A stretch of DNA of 64,000 nucleotides. Origin: JAHEIJ01 sp040235565 (GTDB lineage: Bacteria > Pseudomonadota > Gammaproteobacteria > UBA6429 > Thiohalophilaceae). A model generated the notes under the pieces. The model was given only the letters and a program-made list of their open reading frames with translations. It did not search any database and was not told where the DNA came from. The stretch's first letter is position 1. Each line of letters starts with the position of its first letter. The translations under genes and the position numbers were made by a program. The DNA lies in NCBI GenBank assembly GCA_040235565.1, contig JBECLA010000135.1, positions 1-64,000 on the forward strand, given 5' to 3'. Of the stretch, positions 35,341 to 44,929 are shown piece by piece.

Positions 35341-36045
35341 ATGTTCATAAAATCAGTCGTTTCGAGCATTAACCTAACCGTTCTGGTATGCAGCTTCACC
35401 TGGGTTACGGTTGTTTGTGCCAGTGAAGGACAATCACCAGCTGAGCCGGAGAGGTGGTTTGAGGAGTGGGAGCAAAACGGAACAAATTCGGTTAATGAAG
35501 GGAAATTGCGATTTCTCCTTGAGGCACCTGCCAAACCCGTGTTGCATTCCTTGAACCGGCTGACAGTCCTTACCAGCAGTCTTGATGATGGATGGGTTGG
35601 CCTGTCCCAATGTTATCAAAATCTTGATCCCGTAGCGGACGCAGAAATCGTCTACCGATATAAAGCAATGCGTGATCTGAGAATCATCAAGTTCAGGAAT
35701 ATCGGCAAGGCATGGATTGAAGGCCAGTCAATTCAGTTGACAAATGTCGGGAAACAGGCAGAACTCTGTATTACGGCCCTGGTGCGGATTTTTTATCAAA
35801 ATGCAGATGGGAGTTTCAGCCTGGTAAACGGGCCATTCCATCGCAAATTTCTGGATGGGTACTATCCTTATCATTTGACCCTGGAAGTGAATTACCCCGC
35901 ATCCAGATTAAAACTCAAGCAGATTATACCGGCAGAACAGCCGGGGTTCAGGGTGAAAAATGAAAATGGTAAGTTGATAGTGGAAGGATTGTTTGAGGGT
36001 ATCCTGAATGTAGAAATGATTTTTTTGCCGCACTTGTCTGGTTAA
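35341..36045 (+). CDS. Secreted protein of unknown function
   Basis: A protein of 234 residues with a signal peptide (hydrophobic core LTVLVCSFTWVTVVCA). The mature part is beta-rich and has repeated short hydrophobic strands, for example LHSLNRLTVLTSS and YHLTLEVNYPASRLKLKQII, suggesting one or two immunoglobulin-like sandwiches. Two cysteines (SQCYQ and AELCITA) could form a disulfide. No family name is claimed. It is followed after 19 bases by another unknown gene. Confidence 0.55.
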   Translation: MFIKSVVSSINLTVLVCSFTWVTVVCASEGQSPAEPERWFEEWEQNGTNSVNEGKLRFLLEAPAKPVLHSLNRLTVLTSSLDDGWVGLSQCYQNLDPVADAEIVYRYKAMRDLRIIKFRNIGKAWIEGQSIQLTNVGKQAELCITALVRIFYQNADGSFSLVNGPFHRKFLDGYYPYHLTLEVNYPASRLKLKQIIPAEQPGFRVKNENGKLIVEGLFEGILNVEMIFLPHLSG

Positions 36046-36064
36046 CGAAGCGAACTGGCTGTTG

Positions 36065-36502
36065 ATGTCTGAATTATTTATCAATAAGACGGCGTTAAGG
36101 AAATTTGTACGTGAAGAGCTTGGTTGTACCTGCGACGACGAGGTATTCGAGGCAATCAGCATTGTGCACAAGCCACAGGGCGAAGAAAATGTTGATACGG
36201 GCTATTTGCTGAAAATCGGCGGCAAATTACTGGTTTACCTGATTGAACCCGAAATACAGGAGTTGCTGGCAGGTAAGCTGGAACAGATTTTTAAGTGGGG
36301 ACGTGAAATGCGAGACAAAGGTGGGTATAACCGTTTTCGCCTGGTTGTGATGACGCCGGATGTTGATTTGCTTGGGGAAAATCTGCAGCGGCATTTTAGT
36401 ACTTTACCAAAGCTTGATGAGAGACTGCATTTACACGTTATCAGGCGTGACAAGATGCCGCTTGAAGCAATTTTCCGTGGTAACACCAACGCGCGAGACT
36501 AA
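36065..36502 (+). CDS. Small cytoplasmic protein of unknown function
   Basis: A protein of 145 residues, starting at ATG 36065 (a TTG lies directly before it). A mixed alpha/beta sequence: LRKFVREELGCTCDDEVFEAISIV, then GYLLKIGGKLLVYLIE and RFRLVVMTPDVDLLG. The CTC pair near residue 23 is the only cysteine site. There is no signal peptide or membrane helix. I do not recognise the family. It is probably co-transcribed with the secreted protein upstream. Confidence 0.5.
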   Translation: MSELFINKTALRKFVREELGCTCDDEVFEAISIVHKPQGEENVDTGYLLKIGGKLLVYLIEPEIQELLAGKLEQIFKWGREMRDKGGYNRFRLVVMTPDVDLLGENLQRHFSTLPKLDERLHLHVIRRDKMPLEAIFRGNTNARD

Positions 36503-36638
36503 CTATTCTAAACATGAATGATTGACAGGGTTATTTCTTTTTAAAAATATTTGCCTGATCTATAGTTATAAACAAACAGTCTGAATCAGTTTTATAGCTA
36601 TTTGTCAACACGAAACAGTCACAGGGGGAGGAGTCAAC

Positions 36639-37118
36639 ATGGCGATGGCGAAGAAAAAAACAAGCAAGAAAAAAACGGCAGCTAAAAGAAAAGCAACGAC
36701 AGGGAAAAAAGTCGCCAAGAAAAAGACAGTAGCTCAAAAAAAGGCTGCAGCCAAAAAACGGGCGGCAGCGAGGAAGAAAACAGCCGCCAGGAGACGGGCA
36801 GTTGAGGCGAAACGCAAGGAAGCCATGGCGAACTTGAGAGAGAAATTGCGGGACACCAAGGAAGAATTAAAGACTTTAAGAAGGGTAACAGCGGAAAATC
36901 TGAAATCGACCAGGGACGTTGCCAGGGCAGAAATGGATGTTCTAAAAGAACAACTCGCAGCAGCATTGAAACGTGAAAGGGAATTAATGAAACTGGGAGA
37001 AAAGAAAGCCAAGGCGATGCTAGCTGCGGGAGAGAGATGGGAAAGAAAGCAGGTGGCAAGGATAAAAAAAATATCCTCCAAGAAAAAAAGTCGGCCCAAG
37101 AAATCAACCGTATCCTGA
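36639..37118 (+). CDS. Histone H1-like lysine-rich protein with coiled coil
   Basis: A protein of 159 residues. Residues 1-62 are an almost pure Lys/Ala/Arg tail with KKTAAKRKATTGKK-type repeats, like bacterial histone H1-like proteins. Residues 63-130 switch to a charged helix with heptad spacing (EAMANLREKLRDTKEELKTLRR), probably a coiled coil for self-association. The end is again basic. GGGGGAGGAG is a very strong ribosome site. Expected to bind DNA without sequence preference. A terminator follows, so it is a single-gene unit. Confidence 0.75.
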   Translation: MAMAKKKTSKKKTAAKRKATTGKKVAKKKTVAQKKAAAKKRAAARKKTAARRRAVEAKRKEAMANLREKLRDTKEELKTLRRVTAENLKSTRDVARAEMDVLKEQLAAALKRERELMKLGEKKAKAMLAAGERWERKQVARIKKISSKKKSRPKKSTVS

Positions 37119-37130
37119 GATTTATAATAT

Positions 37131-37158
37131 AAAAACGGTCTGCAAAGACCGTTTTTAT
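37131..37158 (+). terminator. Rho-independent terminator
   Basis: AAAAACGGTCT (37131-37141) pairs with AGACCGTTTTT (37146-37156) around a GCAA tetraloop. It follows the histone-like gene by 12 bases. The symmetric A/T flanks make it work on both strands. Confidence 0.9.
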
Positions 37159-37190
37159 TCTGTACTGTCAATATGTCTCCTGGTTAACGT

Positions 37191-38654
37191 ATGCCTATAA
37201 TAAAGCAAGTTTTACTGGCGGTTGGATACGGCTTTACCGGGGCGTTAATCACCATAATCATCGTATATTCTGCGTATTTGCAAAATCGGCCGGGGCTTGA
37301 ATCCTGGCATCGGGTCGAATTGGAGGAAGAATTTACAGTAGATAAAGCCGGGTCAGTTCGGACTATTAAAGAATATTTTGAACTGGAAGATCAGTTGTTT
37401 CACAAAATAAGACAGAGAGTTTATCAAAAAAAGGGTGAAGCCGAGAAAAATCGTTTGAACCGATATTATGCAGGTAGCTTGTCGGACCCGGCAAAGCAAA
37501 AACCTGACTGGAATCGTTCCTTTGAGTTCAAGCAGAAAAATCCACGTGGTGGGGTGTTATTGCTACATGGCTTATCTGATTCACCCTACAGTATGCGCTC
37601 CCTGGCAAGGCTGTTTCAGGCCCAGGGCTACTATGTGCTTGGATTACGCTTGCCGGGTCATGGCACTATCCCGGCAGGGTTGGTAGATGTAAATTGGCAG
37701 GATTTTGCTCTTGCTACACGTATTGCGGCTCAGCATGTGCGACAGGAGATCGGTGCTGATAAATCGTTCTATATGGTTGGGTACTCAACCGGTGCCGCGC
37801 TTGCTGTGGAATATTCCTTGGCGATTCTGGAAGGAGAAAAATACCCGGCAGCAGACGGGTTAGTGCTGATTTCACCGGCAATCGGTGTGACTCCAATTGC
37901 TATCCTGGCCAGGTATCAGGCAAAACTGGCGGCGCTTCCCGGCTTGGAAAAATTTGCCTGGGATTCAATTCAACCTGAGTTCGATCCTTACAAGTATCAG
38001 TCATTTGCGGTCAATGCAGGTGATCAAATATATCGCCTGACTCGCCGTATAGAACAACGCATCAATCGACTGGACAAAGGACATGGAGTAACCGGTATGC
38101 CAGTTGTGCTTGCCTTTCAGTCAGTTGTGGATGCCACCGTGTCTACTCAGGCATTGGTAAAGATATTGTTTAAAAGAATGGCGGCGGAAGGGCATGAACT
38201 GGTGTTGTTTGATATTGACCGTAGCGCCCATATAGAACCATTTATCGCCTATGACCCTGTTAATAATATCAAGGAGTTATTTGCCGAACCGGTATTACCG
38301 TTTACAACAACAATACTGACAAATATCAGTGAAGAAACCCAGGAAATTTATGCGCGACGTAGATTGGCAGGTCCTGCGAAGGTGTCTGGAGAACGCCTTG
38401 GACTTGTCTGGCCTGATGGTATTTATTCCCTGGCACATACGGCATTGCCATTTTCACCAGATGATCCCTTGTATGGGGCGAGTGCACCAAAAAAACAAAA
38501 CCTGATTTATCTTGGCCGGATTGATCTACGTGGAGAACGGGGTTTGTTTATTGTGCCGGCTGCAGAATTATTGCGCCTCAGTTACAATCCATTTTATGCA
38601 TATATCGAAAATCGGATAATTATGCTTTTAGATGAACGGCGGCAGGGGCAATAA
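37191..38654 (+). CDS. Membrane-anchored alpha/beta hydrolase
   Basis: A protein of 487 residues. One N-terminal hydrophobic helix (residues 7-29) anchors it. The hydrolase core begins near residue 120 with GVLLLHGLSDSPYSMRSLARLF, then YYVLGLRLPGHGT and the nucleophile elbow MVGYSTGAALAVEY (Ser in GYSTG). A catalytic Asp (VVDATVST) and His (RSAHIEPF) are in place. The C-terminal 110 residues are an extra domain. It resembles monoacylglycerol-lipase/carboxylesterase-type enzymes. Substrate unknown. Confidence 0.75.
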   Translation: MPIIKQVLLAVGYGFTGALITIIIVYSAYLQNRPGLESWHRVELEEEFTVDKAGSVRTIKEYFELEDQLFHKIRQRVYQKKGEAEKNRLNRYYAGSLSDPAKQKPDWNRSFEFKQKNPRGGVLLLHGLSDSPYSMRSLARLFQAQGYYVLGLRLPGHGTIPAGLVDVNWQDFALATRIAAQHVRQEIGADKSFYMVGYSTGAALAVEYSLAILEGEKYPAADGLVLISPAIGVTPIAILARYQAKLAALPGLEKFAWDSIQPEFDPYKYQSFAVNAGDQIYRLTRRIEQRINRLDKGHGVTGMPVVLAFQSVVDATVSTQALVKILFKRMAAEGHELVLFDIDRSAHIEPFIAYDPVNNIKELFAEPVLPFTTTILTNISEETQEIYARRRLAGPAKVSGERLGLVWPDGIYSLAHTALPFSPDDPLYGASAPKKQNLIYLGRIDLRGERGLFIVPAAELLRLSYNPFYAYIENRIIMLLDERRQGQ

Positions 38655-38732
38655 CAAAAGAGATTGTCAAGGTAATATACATAACAGATTGTTGCCAATC
38701 AAAACAGTGATAACTATTTTCGGTAACGAACA

Positions 38733-39200
38733 ATGCTGGAAAACATACCGGGCATATTAAAGTCGATAGCAACTGCCTATTCAGGGCTTAAGGCCCTGTC
38801 AGATATGAATGCAAAAACCAGGGGCAATGCCCGTGCGCTGGTAGAGGAGCTGAAGGATAATTCAAGATTATGCTGGCTGGTTATCGAAGATGATGTGGCA
38901 GTTAAGAAAATTATTCCCAGTCTTTCCTATACAGTATACGATCGACTTAACAAGGCCGGTTTCGACTTCAATGCATTGAAACGCAAAAAGATTCGCGACT
39001 ATGCGCAATTAAAGCAAAGTGATCTGGAAAGCTGGACTGGTAAATCTACCCACGAGCTTATTGAAAACATTTACGACAAAATAAAAAACCTGAAAACGAC
39101 ATATAAATACGCGCCGGACAGTGGGAAACACAGATGGAAGGCGCGTGTAATAAATATTCAGAAGCGGATTCTATTGCTGGTAAAACATCTACGAGATTGA
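38733..39200 (+). CDS. Helical protein of unknown function
   Basis: A protein of 155 residues, basic and mostly helical, with no signal peptide. Near residue 75 is YDRLNKAGFDFNALKRKKIRDY, and the C-terminus has repeated Lys/Arg (KRILLLVKHLRD). No motif or family was recognised. It is read on the same strand as the hydrolase upstream, 78 bases away. Confidence 0.45.
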   Translation: MLENIPGILKSIATAYSGLKALSDMNAKTRGNARALVEELKDNSRLCWLVIEDDVAVKKIIPSLSYTVYDRLNKAGFDFNALKRKKIRDYAQLKQSDLESWTGKSTHELIENIYDKIKNLKTTYKYAPDSGKHRWKARVINIQKRILLLVKHLRD

Positions 39201-39377
39201 TCGCACTGCTTTTGTGATATTAGTCAAATTATTGCACAAGGATGGTGCGGTTAAACTCTCCAAACCGACTTTTTATGCGGGCAATATTCTTGCCGCTATA
39301 CTTATTAGTATTGATTGCTTAATCTAACAGACAGGATAAACCATCAATTTCAGCTAAACATTACAAGGGTTACGGCA

Positions 39378-40289
39378 ATGAAACTTGGATTAATCGGTCT
39401 GGGTCGAATGGGTGCCAATATGGCACGTCGATTGCGTCGAGGGGATATCGAAGTAGCGGCCTTTAACCGCAATTTTGACGTTACCCGGTCGCTTGCTGAA
39501 GCAACCGGAATTATCGCCGCCAAATCAGTGACTGAGCTGGTTGAAATGTTGCCTGCCCCGCGTGTGGTCTGGTTGATGTTACCGGCCGGGGATATTACGC
39601 AGCAATATGTTGATGAATTGACGGGCTTGCTCAAGCCCGGGGATATCCTGGTTGATGGTGCCAACTCTTATTATAAGGATTCCATTCGTCGCGCCGGACT
39701 GCTGACTACGCACGGGATTCATTTTATCGACGCCGGTGTTTCAGGGGGTGTCTGGGGGCTGGACAATGGCTACGCATTGATGGTCGGAGGGGATGTCGAC
39801 CCTGTGCGAAATATCGAACCTGTTCTCAAGGTGCTTGCACCTGCGGCAGACAAAGGCTGGTTGCATTGTGGTCCGGTTGGGAGTGGTCATTTTACCAAGA
39901 TGGTACACAACGGCATCGAATACGGCATGATGCAGGCGTATGCGGAAGGTTTTGCCTTGATGAAAGCAAGAGAGGACTTTTCGCTTGATCTGGCAGCCAT
40001 TGCCGAGACCTGGCGACATGGTAGTGTGGTACGAAGCTGGCTCCTGGATCTGAGCGCCGAGTTTCTGCAGCAAGATCAAACACTGGATGATGTAGAAGCC
40101 TATGTTGCTGATTCCGGTGAAGGCCGCTGGACAGCACTGGAAGCGGTTGAACAGGGTGTACCCGCGCCGGTAATGAGTCTGGCACTAATGATGCGTTTTG
40201 CCAGTCAGGGGAATAATGATTATGCCGCCAAGATGTTGGCTATGATGCGCAAAGGATTTGGCGGCCATGCGTTAAAGACAAAAGAGTAA
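39378..40289 (+). CDS. gnd: 6-phosphogluconate dehydrogenase (short type)
   Basis: A protein of 303 residues. ATG 39378 begins directly at the Rossmann fold (MKLGLIGLGRMGANMARRL); earlier codons are unlikely. Other blocks: GDILVDGANSYYKDSIRR, FIDAGVSGGVWGLDNGYALMVGG, HCGPVGSGHFTKMVHNGIEYGMMQAYAEG. The length of about 300 residues marks the short, often NAD-preferring type rather than the 470-residue form. It makes ribulose 5-phosphate, CO2 and NAD(P)H. First gene of gnd-zwf-pgl, with 5 bases to zwf. Confidence 0.93.
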   Translation: MKLGLIGLGRMGANMARRLRRGDIEVAAFNRNFDVTRSLAEATGIIAAKSVTELVEMLPAPRVVWLMLPAGDITQQYVDELTGLLKPGDILVDGANSYYKDSIRRAGLLTTHGIHFIDAGVSGGVWGLDNGYALMVGGDVDPVRNIEPVLKVLAPAADKGWLHCGPVGSGHFTKMVHNGIEYGMMQAYAEGFALMKAREDFSLDLAAIAETWRHGSVVRSWLLDLSAEFLQQDQTLDDVEAYVADSGEGRWTALEAVEQGVPAPVMSLALMMRFASQGNNDYAAKMLAMMRKGFGGHALKTKE

Positions 40290-40294
40290 ACATT

Positions 40295-41773
40295 ATGGAA
40301 AATTTACTGGGTCCCTGCCACTTTGTCATATTTGGCGCCACGGGCAATCTTGTTACCGACAAGTTACTACCGGCTTTGTATCATCTTGAGGCTGCAGAGC
40401 GGATTAACAAGGATCTTCGTTTTGTTGCATTTGCCAGGCGTAAATGGAGTGATAAAGAATGGAGCCAGCATATGCAACAAACGCTGCGAGACAGGCTGGG
40501 TACGCATTTTAATGAAAATGTTTATCAGCGCTTTGCCGCGCGATTCGAGTATTTTGAAGGGGATCATAATGATCCTCAGGCCTATCAGGAACTGCTGGAT
40601 GTACTGTCGCAACCCTGTGAGTACCGTTGTGAAAATATTGTCGTATATCTGGCGATCCGTCCCGCGGACTTTATCGGTGTCGTTACCCAGCTTCACGAAG
40701 CTGGATTCAGTGAAAGTTTCGGACAGTTGCGCATCGTGGTGGAAAAGCCGTTCGGTGAGGATATTGAGAGCGCCAAGATGTTAAACAGCCGGCTACATGA
40801 ATACTTTAGCGAGGAACAGATCTATCGTATTGATCATTATCTGGGCAAGGAAACAGTTCAAAATCTGCTGGTATTTCGTTTTGCCAATACATTGATTGAG
40901 CCCATCTGGAACCGGAATTATATCGATCATGTCCAGATTACTGTGGCAGAAGATAAGGGGATTGGAACGCGCGCGGGCTACTTTGATAAAACCGGTGCCC
41001 TGCGGGACATGTTGCAAAATCATTTAATGCAATTGATGACAGTAGTTGCGATGGAACCTCCGGCAGTACTAGATGCCGATGCCTTGCGTGACGAGAAGGT
41101 CAAGGTATTGAGGTCAATCCGACCTATCCCGAGACGAGCGGTGAGTTCCTATGCCTTTCGTGCCCAGTATGATCGCGGCAATCTCAATGGTCAGCCGGTA
41201 GCCGGTTATCAGGATGAAGAAGCGGTGGAAAAACATTCGACAACCGAAACCTTTGTCGCTGCAAAATTCTATATTGATAACTGGCGCTGGCGCGGTGTGC
41301 CGTTTTATTTGCGAACCGGCAAACGCATGCCGCAGCAGATGTCAGCCATCAGTATACGTTTCAAGCATCCACCACAGCAATTATTTCGCGAGACGCCACT
41401 GGAAAATATCGAACCTAACTGGGTTGTGTTGTCGATCCAGCCAAACGAATGCATGCACATGGAGATCCATGCCAAGCAACCCGGGCTGGACATGAACACC
41501 CGTACGGTAAAACTTGTTGCCTCTTATCGGGAAGATGATGAACAGCCGCTTGAAGCTTATGAAACATTATTGCTGGATGTGATTGAAGGTGACCGTAGCC
41601 TGTTTATTCGCTTTGATGAGGTGGAATGGGCCTGGCGGGTCGTGGATCCCATATTGCGGCAGTGGTCACACGACACGACCTATATTCATGCCTATCCTGC
41701 GGGTACCTGGGGACCGGAAGAAACCACGCGCCTGTTTGACAGTGAAGATCATGTGTGGCGCAACCAGATCTGA
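40295..41773 (+). CDS. zwf: Glucose-6-phosphate 1-dehydrogenase
   Basis: A protein of 492 residues. The dinucleotide fold begins CHFVIFGATGNLVTDKLLPALY; the substrate site is RIDHYLGKETVQN; RVEKPFG-type block is present as VVEKPFGED. The length is normal. It oxidises glucose 6-phosphate to 6-phosphogluconolactone and supplies NADPH. It sits between gnd and pgl with very short gaps (5 and 4 bases), so all three are translated from one message. Confidence 0.96.
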   Translation: MENLLGPCHFVIFGATGNLVTDKLLPALYHLEAAERINKDLRFVAFARRKWSDKEWSQHMQQTLRDRLGTHFNENVYQRFAARFEYFEGDHNDPQAYQELLDVLSQPCEYRCENIVVYLAIRPADFIGVVTQLHEAGFSESFGQLRIVVEKPFGEDIESAKMLNSRLHEYFSEEQIYRIDHYLGKETVQNLLVFRFANTLIEPIWNRNYIDHVQITVAEDKGIGTRAGYFDKTGALRDMLQNHLMQLMTVVAMEPPAVLDADALRDEKVKVLRSIRPIPRRAVSSYAFRAQYDRGNLNGQPVAGYQDEEAVEKHSTTETFVAAKFYIDNWRWRGVPFYLRTGKRMPQQMSAISIRFKHPPQQLFRETPLENIEPNWVVLSIQPNECMHMEIHAKQPGLDMNTRTVKLVASYREDDEQPLEAYETLLLDVIEGDRSLFIRFDEVEWAWRVVDPILRQWSHDTTYIHAYPAGTWGPEETTRLFDSEDHVWRNQI

Positions 41774-41777
41774 TGCG

Positions 41778-42476
41778 ATGCGGACTCAACAACGTCGTTG
41801 GCACAGTTATTCCACTACCGATGATTTAATTCGCGACGTGGTGGCACAAGTCAGTGCCTTCGCACAGGAATGTATTGCCCGGCGCAGTGTTTTTCATGTG
41901 GTCCTCGCTGGTGGTACGACACCCCGAGCTGTCTACGAAGAGCTGCGTTATATCAAGACTGACTGGTCTGCCTGGCATGTTTATTTCGGGGATGAACGTT
42001 GTTTGCCCGCAGGTGCTGGAGACCGGAATGACACCATGGCACAACAAAGTTGGTTACAGCATGTCAGCATTCCTTCCCGACAAATTCATGCCATACCCGC
42101 AGAGTTAGGCAACCTGCAGGGTGCCGAGACCTATCGGCAGGTGGTGCAACCGGTAGAACTGTTTGATCTGGTACTCTTAGGTCTGGGAGAAGACGGCCAT
42201 ACGGCCAGTCTGTTCCCCGGCCAGACATTGGGTGACGAAAAGAACGCCCCCGCTGTCCTGGCAGTGTCTGATGCCCCCAAACCGCCGCCGGAACGCATCA
42301 GCCTGAGTGCTCACCGGCTAAGCCAGGCCAGGCAGGTCTGGTTTCTGGTCACGGGAGAGGCGAAGCGCCGGGCGGTTGTAAACTGGCAAGATCACGGCAC
42401 GATACCGGCTGCCTCGATTTGTCCGCAAAACGGGGTCGATATTTACACGGACCTTGCACTCAAACCCGGTGATTGA
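41778..42476 (+). CDS. pgl: 6-phosphogluconolactonase
   Basis: A protein of 232 residues starting at ATG 41778, four bases after the zwf stop; the frame is open upstream inside zwf but that part is not coding. Blocks: FHVVLAGGTTPRAVYEEL, WHVYFGDERCLPAGAGDRNDTMA, FDLVLLGLGEDGHTASLFPG. It hydrolyses the lactone made by Zwf. It completes the oxidative pentose phosphate branch in this operon. No edd or eda is seen in the window. Confidence 0.94.
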   Translation: MRTQQRRWHSYSTTDDLIRDVVAQVSAFAQECIARRSVFHVVLAGGTTPRAVYEELRYIKTDWSAWHVYFGDERCLPAGAGDRNDTMAQQSWLQHVSIPSRQIHAIPAELGNLQGAETYRQVVQPVELFDLVLLGLGEDGHTASLFPGQTLGDEKNAPAVLAVSDAPKPPPERISLSAHRLSQARQVWFLVTGEAKRRAVVNWQDHGTIPAASICPQNGVDIYTDLALKPGD

Positions 42477-42771
42477 TCGGATTAGCAACTTACTGTCGGT
42501 AGTTAATAAATTTTCTGTGTTTATGATCAAACTGATTGAATTTGTTTAGAAAACAAGCCTGCTCTTTGTTGCGTCAGGCGGAGAGAGAGAAACAGGACTA
42601 CCGCAATGAGGGTGAAAGTCCTTCTGCGACCGGGAGATAATCACTTTATTGCACGAATTATTAGCCAAAAAAGCCGCGGCAAACAATTTTCACCGACGCC
42701 AATGTGTTTTAAGATGTCACAGTCAATATCAGCCTGGTGAGTACGTATAAAAACACCATAAGCCGCTACTC

Positions 42772-44001
42772 ATGTACCGCGATTTCTTTCAACTTGATGA
42801 TTACCCATTCCGTCTCACGGCCGATGCGCGGTATTTTTTTATGGGCGAAGGTCATGGGCGCGCCACGGCTTATCTGAATTATTTGCTCCATGTGCGTGAT
42901 GGCATCGGTGTGATTACGGGTGAACCCGGGGTGGGTAAATCCGTGGTATTGGAACATGTCCTGGCAGAGCAGAAAAATGACGTGGTTCTGGCCCGTATTC
43001 AGCAGACCCAGTTGACGGCGGCTGAATTTCTGATGGCCGTCTGTCTGCAATACGGCCTCAATCCGGAGTCCAATGACAAGGCGAAACTGATTGAAGCCCT
43101 GTATCGCTTTTGCCGTAAAACCCATTTTGCGGGCAAAGTCGTATTGCTGGTTGTGGATGAGGCGCAACGTCTCAAGCCCCAGGTTCTGGAAGAAATTCGT
43201 CTGTTCGCCGGTCTGGAAAAAGATGGTCGGAAACTGATCCATGTGATCCTGAGCGGTCAACCCGATCTGAATCTGCTGTTAAGCCCGCAACATAAGGATG
43301 CTATGTCGCAGCAAGTGCGACTGAATTGCCATATCGAACCCTTAAAACAGGAAGAAGTCAGCCGGTATATCGAGTATCGCTTATGGATCGCAGGGGGCGA
43401 GCATACGGTGGCATTTCCCGATGAATTACTACCCCTGATTATGCGTTATACCGGCGGTATTCCGCGCCTGATAAATGTGTTATGCGATATGACCCTGATC
43501 GCTGCCTGTATGCGTAATAACCGCTTCGTGGATGAAGCCGCAATGCTGGCGGCACTTCGCAAACTCGAATGGCCACCCTATGTTGAGCGAACCGGTAATC
43601 TACCCAAAGAATATCTGTTACCCCGTCCCGGTCCCGTGCATAACAAAAACCAACCTCGAATTGCGGTGTATAACCGGGGACGAATTATTGCGGAGTATAA
43701 ACTGGACAAAGAGCGCCTGCTGATAGGTCGGGAGTCAAAGCAGGATATTTGTCTGGATACGCCCAAGACCAGCCGCTCGCATGCCCAGATCGTGAATATC
43801 GATGGCAGATATTATTTGCAGGATTTAAACAGCACCAACGGGACCTACATAAAAAAGCAGCTCGTCACCTGGCATCCCCTCGATAACGGCGACCATATTC
43901 GGATCGCTGACTATGTCCTGGTATATCAGGAAGCAGGAAGCAGCCGTGTAGAAAGCAGGATTGAAAAAACCGGTTCGATCAGCAAAATCGACAATCCCTG
44001 A
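42772..44001 (+). CDS. ExeA-like ATPase fused to an FHA domain
   Basis: A protein of 409 residues. Residues 1-270 match the ExeA/GspA ATPase family: YPFRLTADARYFFMG, Walker A GEPGVGKS (50-57), Walker B LLVVDEAQR, and the sensor region GIPRLINVLCD. Residues 310-385 form an FHA phosphothreonine-binding domain (LLIGRESKQDICLDTPKTSRSHAQI, LQDLNSTNGTYI). Typical ExeA carries a peptidoglycan-binding domain at its end; here FHA takes that place and there is no membrane helix. It suggests control by Ser/Thr phosphorylation, but no such kinase is seen nearby. The 295 bases upstream hold no gene, only a hairpin-forming stretch around 42593-42624. Confidence 0.85.
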   Translation: MYRDFFQLDDYPFRLTADARYFFMGEGHGRATAYLNYLLHVRDGIGVITGEPGVGKSVVLEHVLAEQKNDVVLARIQQTQLTAAEFLMAVCLQYGLNPESNDKAKLIEALYRFCRKTHFAGKVVLLVVDEAQRLKPQVLEEIRLFAGLEKDGRKLIHVILSGQPDLNLLLSPQHKDAMSQQVRLNCHIEPLKQEEVSRYIEYRLWIAGGEHTVAFPDELLPLIMRYTGGIPRLINVLCDMTLIAACMRNNRFVDEAAMLAALRKLEWPPYVERTGNLPKEYLLPRPGPVHNKNQPRIAVYNRGRIIAEYKLDKERLLIGRESKQDICLDTPKTSRSHAQIVNIDGRYYLQDLNSTNGTYIKKQLVTWHPLDNGDHIRIADYVLVYQEAGSSRVESRIEKTGSISKIDNP

Positions 44002-44135
44002 TTCCTCTGGCAGCTGATTGCCTCAAAATTATTTCAGCTCCGACCCATCCTGACGATATCAAATCATATGACACTGACCGTTGGGGTCAGGGAATATCGT
44101 GCTTTAATTTTGTATCCAAGGATCCGCTGCTTAAT

Positions 44136-44903
44136 ATGTACCGAATCTGTCCCAAATGTGGCTTCAAGCGTGATCTCACTGATGCCGAGGCGGCAGATGA
44201 TTGCCCCGCCTGTGGTTTGGTGTTTTCCAAATGGATGAAACAACAGTTTCATGATCCGTCTTCATCAGGTAACACTCGAGATCGTGTCACGGCTTCTCGA
44301 AAATCCTCCATTCGACGAGCCGTGTCAGCGTTACTGTATGCGGGTAATCTTGCCGGTGAAGCCAGGTTCTTTGGTTATCTGTTGATTTATCTGTGTTTTT
44401 TTCTCTGGGGCTGGAGTTTTATGCTATCGGATCTGAAAAGTCCGGCACTAAATGCCTCTTTTATGCATAACATCAATCTGGTGTTTCATGAAGCGGGGCA
44501 TGTCCTGTTTCGATTGTTCGGTAATTTCATGGCCATCCTCGGGGGAAGCCTGATGCAATTACTTGTGCCGCTTATTGTCATGCTGGTGTTTATTTTCAGG
44601 CAGCATGATAATTTTGCCGCGTCCCTCGGTTTATGGTGGCTGGCGCAGAGTATGATGGACCTGGTGCCATATATCAGTGACGCCAGGTCTCAGGAAATGT
44701 GGTTGCTGGGTGGTGTTCAGGGCAAGGATATGCCAGGTATCCATGACTGGAACAATATCTTGTCGCATCTGACTATGCTGGAATACGATCATGCATTGGC
44801 TTCTGCAGTTATTGTATTGGCAATGGGTTTGATGACGGTGTCATTCATCTGGGGTGCACTGGTATTAAAAAACATGCATAAATTGAGATCTGCTGCAGGA
44901 TGA
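44136..44903 (+). CDS. Zinc-ribbon membrane protein with HEAGH motif
   Basis: A protein of 255 residues. Residues 5-30 form a zinc ribbon (CPKCGF...CPACG). Four to five membrane segments follow. Within the second half of the first membrane pair lies NLVFHEAGHVLFRLFG, an HExxH motif (His118, Glu119, His122) embedded in a hydrophobic setting, as in intramembrane (site-2-like) metallopeptidases. A later Asp (SMMDLVPYISDAR) could be the third zinc ligand. Proteolysis is inference. A DUF3185 gene follows after 26 bases. Confidence 0.65.
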   Translation: MYRICPKCGFKRDLTDAEAADDCPACGLVFSKWMKQQFHDPSSSGNTRDRVTASRKSSIRRAVSALLYAGNLAGEARFFGYLLIYLCFFLWGWSFMLSDLKSPALNASFMHNINLVFHEAGHVLFRLFGNFMAILGGSLMQLLVPLIVMLVFIFRQHDNFAASLGLWWLAQSMMDLVPYISDARSQEMWLLGGVQGKDMPGIHDWNNILSHLTMLEYDHALASAVIVLAMGLMTVSFIWGALVLKNMHKLRSAAG

Positions 44904-44929
44904 ATTTATCACCATAAGGGGTAACAGAT

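Noticed and set aside
42593..42624. Riboswitch- or intron-like stretch with GGGTGAAAGTCC between pgl and the ExeA-like gene
   Set aside because: It forms an AGGACT/AGTCCT hairpin but does not match any riboswitch or group II intron core I know, and no intron ORF is present.
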